DNA of 9,825 nucleotides, from contig JAITQJ010000284.1 of the NCBI GenBank assembly GCA_031288955.1, forward strand, positions 1 to 9,825, read 5' to 3'. This document shows, piece by piece, positions 6,208 through 9,825 of this stretch. The translations under genes were made by a program, and so were the position numbers. Under the pieces are notes generated by a model that did not search any database, was not told the origin of the DNA, and was given only the letters and a program-made list of their open reading frames with translations. Position 1 is the first letter of the stretch; each line of letters opens with the position of its first letter. The stretch is from Planctomycetaceae bacterium (lineage in GTDB: Bacteria; Planctomycetota; Planctomycetia; Pirellulales; Thermoguttaceae).

Positions 6208-9200
6208 ATGGACATTCTCAATCACATTATTTTATTTTCGCTGCGGCACAGGCTGCTGGTCATTCTTTGCGTCGCCGCCTTTTCTGCTGCCGGACTCGCC
6301 GCCCTTTTTCACCTCGACATTGATGCCTTTCCCGACACAACGCCCATTCAAGTCCAAATCAATACCGTTGCTCCCGCATTCGGTCCCGAAGAAATAGAAA
6401 AACAAATTACCTTTCCCATCGAACAAGCCATCAGCGGACTGCCCGGTCTCCTCGAAGTCCGAAGCGTCTCCAAATTCGGCTTTTCCCAAGTCGTTACCGT
6501 CTTTGACGACAGCATTGATATTTATTTCGCCCGGCAACTGATTAACGAACGCATCGGCAGCGTCGAACTGCCCGGCGGTATTGAACGTCCGTCTATGGGA
6601 CCCGTTGCCACCGGTCTGGGCGAAGTGCTGAATTATATCGTTCTCGGTCAGGGAACAGACGAAACAGAGTTGCGCACCATTCAGGATTGGGACATCAAAA
6701 CGGTAATGCGGACTGTCCCCGGTACAGCAGAAATCAATACCTGGGGCGGCTTCGTGAAACAGTATCAAATCCGCCTCGACCCCGATAAATTATCGAAACA
6801 CGCATTGACGTTCGACCAAGTCATCGAAGCCGTTGAGAATAATAATATGAACAGCGGCGGCGGAAACATTGACCGCCCCGGCGGAACACTGTTCGTGCAG
6901 GGTTTGGGACGGACAATTACGCTCGACGAAATCCGCAACATCGTTGTTTCGGCAGTGGACGGCGTACCGATACGCATTGCTGATTTGGGCGAGGTTATGA
7001 TTGGACACGAAATCCGCCGCGGTGCCGTTACCGCCAATGCCCAAGGCGAAGTCGTGATGGGCATCGGCTTTATGCTGATGGGCGAAAACAGCCATCGGGT
7101 AACACAGGCTTTGAAAAAAAGACTCGCATCGCTTACCGAAGGTTTGCCGCCGAACGTTCAACTGCGGACGGTCTATGACCGGACGGGATTAGTTGACAAC
7201 GTCATTGACACGGTACGCAAAAACTTATTTGACGGCGGATTGCTCGTCATCGTTGTTCTGTTCGCCTTTCTCGGCAGAATCAGGGCGGCAATTATCGTGG
7301 CACTCGTGATTCCGCTCTCAATGCTTTTCGCTTTTACCGGTATGTATCAATTCGGCATTGCGGCAAGTTTGTTAAGTCTCGGTGCAATGGACTTCGGTCT
7401 CGTTGTCGATAGCAGTGTCGTGATGATTGAAAACTGCACACGAAAACTTGGGTTAGCGGCGGACAGCGGTAAAAGCAAACTTGATATTGTCTATGAAGCG
7501 GCGGTCGAAGTCCGCAAGCCGACAATGTTCGGCGAGTTAATCATTATGATTGTGTATCTGCCGATACTGACGCTCTCCGGTGTCGAAGGCAAAATGTTCC
7601 GTCCGATGGCATTGACGGTTATTTTTGCCCTGTTCGGGTCAATGGTACTGTCGTTAACGCTAATGCCGGTGTTGGCGAGTTTGTTTTTACCCCGCCGGAC
7701 AGATGAACGGGAACCGCTGATAATCCGGCTGATAAAGGCGGCGTATGAACCGCTGCTGCGGGCGGCAATGCGGAACAAAGCGGCAGTGCTGATTCTCGGC
7801 TTGTGTGTGCTGATGGTTGCTTTCGGAATGATTGCGCCGCATTTCGGCAGCGAATTCATTCCGAGACTTTCCGAAGGCGACATTGTCATCGGCGTTGTCC
7901 GTCCTGCCGGTACGGATATTAACGAGTCGATTCGTTACAACACGGAAATTGAAAGAGTGCTGCTTGAAACGTTTCCTGACGAAGTGAGAGACGTTTGGAG
8001 CCGCATCGGCAGTGCCGAAATCAGTACCGACCCGATGGGACTGGAACTGACCGATATTTTTGTCTCCTTGAAGCCCCGCGAAAACTGGAAGAAAGCAAAA
8101 ACACAGACGGAGTTGACGGAGCAATTCGATTTGACGCTTCGGGATATGCCGGGGCAGCGGTTCGGTTATTCGCAGCCGATAGAAATGCGTGTCAACGAGT
8201 TGGCATCGGGTATCCGGGCTGATTTGGCAATCAAAATTTTCGGCGACGATTTTGACACGCTATTAAGTTTAGCGGAACAAGCCGAACGGATTTTGAATTC
8301 GCTCAGCGGTGCGGCAGATGTTTCGGTTGAACAGATAACCGGTCAGCCGACGCTGCAAATTAAGGTCAAACAGGAACAGTTAGCCCGATACGGCGTTGCG
8401 GCAAGGGAAGTGCTGGAACTCGTTGAGTCTATCGGCGGAAAAAAAGTCGGCGAAATTCTTGAAGGCGACATTCGTTTTCCGTTGGTGATTCGGCTGCCGG
8501 AAAAATATCAGAACGACCCGAATGTGATTGCCGATATGCCGGTATTGACTCCCGTCGGTGAACAGATACCGCTGGGGCGTTTGGCATCGGTTGAGGTGGT
8601 CGAAGGACCGGCAACGATTTCGCGGGAATGGGGACAGCGGCGTATTACGGTTTCGGCGAATGTCCGCAATCGGGACATCGGCAGTTTTGTCGGCGAATCA
8701 AAAAAGAAGTTAGCCGAAATTGCGCTGCCTTCGGCGAGATACCGGATTGAGTACAGCGGACAGTTTGAAGCAATGGAGAGTGCGAGAATCCGGCTGATGA
8801 TTGTTGTTCCGGTTGCGCTGCTGTCGATATTTGCGCTGCTGTATATGACGTATCACAGTGTCGGCGATACGTTCCGTGTTTTTGCGTGTATTCCGTTTGC
8901 CTGGGTTGGAGGCATTGTTGCGTTATGGATGCGTGATATGCCGTTTTCAATTTCGGCGGCGGTTGGATTTATCGCAATGAGCGGGGTTGCGGTGCTGAAT
9001 GATATGATATTGGTTTCAACGATACGGCAGTTGCGTAAGACCGGTTTAGGATTAGAGGAATCCGTGATTGAGGCGGCGTTGCTGCGGCTGCGTCCGGTGT
9101 TGATGACAACACTGGTGGCGAGTTTAGGCTTTTTGCCGATGGCATTGAGTACGGGAGTGGGAGCGGAGGTGCAGCGTCCGTTAGCAACGGTCGTCATCGG

Positions 9201-9312
9201 CGGCGTTATCGGCGGAATGATAATGTCATTGTTCGTCCTGCGGGTTATGTACGTCGTCTTTAATTGGTCAGAAAGACGACAAAAGTGTGAAGTTGGCGTT
9301 GCAGGGGAATAG
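6208..9312 (+). CDS. Heavy-metal efflux RND inner-membrane pump, CzcA type
   Basis: This is the proton-driven inner-membrane component of a tripartite metal exporter. The 1034 residues are standard for the HME-RND family. TM1 is near 14-34, TM2-TM6 lie at about 341-495, TM7 near 525-545 and TM8-TM12 at about 862-1018, with two large periplasmic loops between. Signatures include FPDTTPIQVQINT (41-53), the TM4 proton-relay motif GAMDFGLVVDSSVVMIEN (392-409, Asp395 and Asp401), EFIPRLSEGDI (549-559), STDPMGLELTD (606-616) and GFIAMSGVAVLND (920-932). The DFGxxVD pattern and acidic periplasmic residues (Asp608, Glu613) point to divalent cations such as Zn, Co, Ni or Cd rather than Cu/Ag. Most relatives have LNG where this protein has LND (Asp932). 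No adaptor or outer-membrane gene is in view. Proline codons change sharply from CCC to CCG after about residue 225. Confidence 0.93.
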   Translation: MDILNHIILFSLRHRLLVILCVAAFSAAGLAALFHLDIDAFPDTTPIQVQINTVAPAFGPEEIEKQITFPIEQAISGLPGLLEVRSVSKFGFSQVVTVFDDSIDIYFARQLINERIGSVELPGGIERPSMGPVATGLGEVLNYIVLGQGTDETELRTIQDWDIKTVMRTVPGTAEINTWGGFVKQYQIRLDPDKLSKHALTFDQVIEAVENNNMNSGGGNIDRPGGTLFVQGLGRTITLDEIRNIVVSAVDGVPIRIADLGEVMIGHEIRRGAVTANAQGEVVMGIGFMLMGENSHRVTQALKKRLASLTEGLPPNVQLRTVYDRTGLVDNVIDTVRKNLFDGGLLVIVVLFAFLGRIRAAIIVALVIPLSMLFAFTGMYQFGIAASLLSLGAMDFGLVVDSSVVMIENCTRKLGLAADSGKSKLDIVYEAAVEVRKPTMFGELIIMIVYLPILTLSGVEGKMFRPMALTVIFALFGSMVLSLTLMPVLASLFLPRRTDEREPLIIRLIKAAYEPLLRAAMRNKAAVLILGLCVLMVAFGMIAPHFGSEFIPRLSEGDIVIGVVRPAGTDINESIRYNTEIERVLLETFPDEVRDVWSRIGSAEISTDPMGLELTDIFVSLKPRENWKKAKTQTELTEQFDLTLRDMPGQRFGYSQPIEMRVNELASGIRADLAIKIFGDDFDTLLSLAEQAERILNSLSGAADVSVEQITGQPTLQIKVKQEQLARYGVAAREVLELVESIGGKKVGEILEGDIRFPLVIRLPEKYQNDPNVIADMPVLTPVGEQIPLGRLASVEVVEGPATISREWGQRRITVSANVRNRDIGSFVGESKKKLAEIALPSARYRIEYSGQFEAMESARIRLMIVVPVALLSIFALLYMTYHSVGDTFRVFACIPFAWVGGIVALWMRDMPFSISAAVGFIAMSGVAVLNDMILVSTIRQLRKTGLGLEESVIEAALLRLRPVLMTTLVASLGFLPMALSTGVGAEVQRPLATVVIGGVIGGMIMSLFVLRVMYVVFNWSERRQKCEVGVAGE

Positions 9313-9347
9313 TCTCAAGAATCTGTTAACATTTGCCGATTATAGAA

Positions 9348-9364
9348 GTTGTAATGGTTACAAC
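9348..9364. promoter_or_regulatory. Perfect 7-bp inverted repeat across the lipoprotein start codon
   Basis: GTTGTAA (9348-9354) and TTACAAC (9358-9364) are perfect reverse complements around TGG. The start codon ATG (9354-9356) sits at the arm/loop junction. In RNA this could form a 7-bp hairpin that hides the start; in DNA it could be an operator for a dimeric regulator. The dyad is seen directly; function is unproven. Confidence 0.45.
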
Positions 9365-9825
9365 GACTATGCGGGCAATTAGATTCGTCATTTTTCTATC
9401 GCTGTTGATAAGCACCGCCGCCGTACTGGTTGTCAGTGCCGGCTGCGAAATTATGCCCGTCACCCGATACAAGCCGACGCTGCACAATCCTTTCGTCGGC
9501 GAAATGAAAGTTATCGCCGTCCTGCCGTTCTTTAATTATTCCGATAATCCCAACGCCAACGGACGGGAATTCGCCAAAAACTTTGCCAACGAACTCCAGC
9601 GAATCCCCGGTTTCATCGTCATCGCCAATAAAGTTGTCGAAGAAACGATGCTCAAACATAATTTACATCAATTTGAATCCGTTGACGATATTCGCTATCT
9701 TGCGCAACTTCTTAAAGTTGATGCCGTTGTCGTTGGAAAAATTCACGGCTTCAGTATGAATTATCCGCCGTACACGAAATTTGAGACCGAATGGTATTGC
9801 GTCAATCCGTATCTGCACCCGATTC
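9354..9825 (+). CDS. Lipoprotein with TolB/GNA1162-like N-terminal domain (partial, cut by window end)
   Basis: An open frame runs from ATG 9354 to the window edge, 157 codons without a stop. An internal ATG at 9369 (Met6) is an alternative start. Residues about 1-31 form a lipoprotein signal peptide: the positive charges of MRAIR, a hydrophobic stretch (about 10-28) and the lipobox VSAGC, with Cys31 as the expected lipidated residue. The mature part begins with a TolB/CsgG/GNA1162-like strand, VIAVLPFFNYSDN (53-65), then helices and a second strand, VDAVVVGKIHGFS. It ends in the region YPPYTKFETEWYCVNPY, a pattern I associate with planctomycete lipoproteins. It is likely anchored in the cell envelope; its role is unknown. 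It follows the RND pump by 41 bases on the same strand and may share its transcript, although TATAGA (9341-9346) seven bases before the ATG could be its own -10 box. Specific family is uncertain. Confidence 0.75.
   Translation, partial: MVTTTMRAIRFVIFLSLLISTAAVLVVSAGCEIMPVTRYKPTLHNPFVGEMKVIAVLPFFNYSDNPNANGREFAKNFANELQRIPGFIVIANKVVEETMLKHNLHQFESVDDIRYLAQLLKVDAVVVGKIHGFSMNYPPYTKFETEWYCVNPYLHPI

Noticed and set aside
6232..6768. 178-residue open frame on the minus strand
   Set aside because: It lies entirely opposite the clearly recognisable RND pump N-terminus, and its translation shows no family motifs.
6208..9312. CusA-type Cu/Ag pump
   Set aside because: TM4 has the DFGxxVD motif and the periplasmic loop has acidic TDPMGxE-type residues, which favour the divalent-cation CzcA group.

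Overview
The window looks like a chromosomal stretch from a Planctomycetota bacterium with moderate GC, possibly a Pirellulales-type gut or anaerobic lineage. This is inferred from the gene mix: a short LigD-phosphoesterase-like protein, the alternative GlmU-like nucleotidyltransferase/acyltransferase, a lipoprotein with a TolB/GNA1162-like start and an EWYC-NP motif, and almost no Shine-Dalgarno signals. No marker gene fixes the taxonomy. No rRNA, tRNA or CRISPR array was seen.

Layout. 1-20 is a GAACA pentamer tract. 55-1731 (+) encodes a membrane protein with hybrid histidine kinase architecture in which nearly every catalytic signature is lost. 1732-1955 holds a short remnant resembling an IS5-type transposase N-terminus and a bidirectional terminator. 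1956-3014 (-) is hisC. 3015-3149 holds two oppositely oriented heptamer-repeat tracts. 3150-3488 (+) is a small LigD-phosphoesterase-like reading frame whose natural start appears to be destroyed by the right-hand tract. 3494-6060 (-) is a two-gene unit: the GlmU-like gene, then two bases later a phenylacetate-CoA ligase. 6061-6207 is a divergent promoter region. 6208-9312 (+) is an HME-type RND metal-efflux pump of the CzcA type. 9354 to the window end (+) is the start of a lipoprotein gene, cut by the window edge.

How the genes work together. The GlmU-like gene and the ligase are probably co-transcribed. The RND pump has no periplasmic adaptor or outer-membrane channel gene in view, so its partners must lie elsewhere or downstream. 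hisC has no other his genes beside it. Promoter-like boxes sit only 7-9 bases before the start codons of three genes, which suggests leaderless mRNAs.

The strongest leads are the pseudo-hybrid kinase, the LigD-like gene that can be rebuilt into a good family N-terminus by removing a 46-base repeat-containing segment, and an abrupt change in proline codon use inside the RND pump gene.
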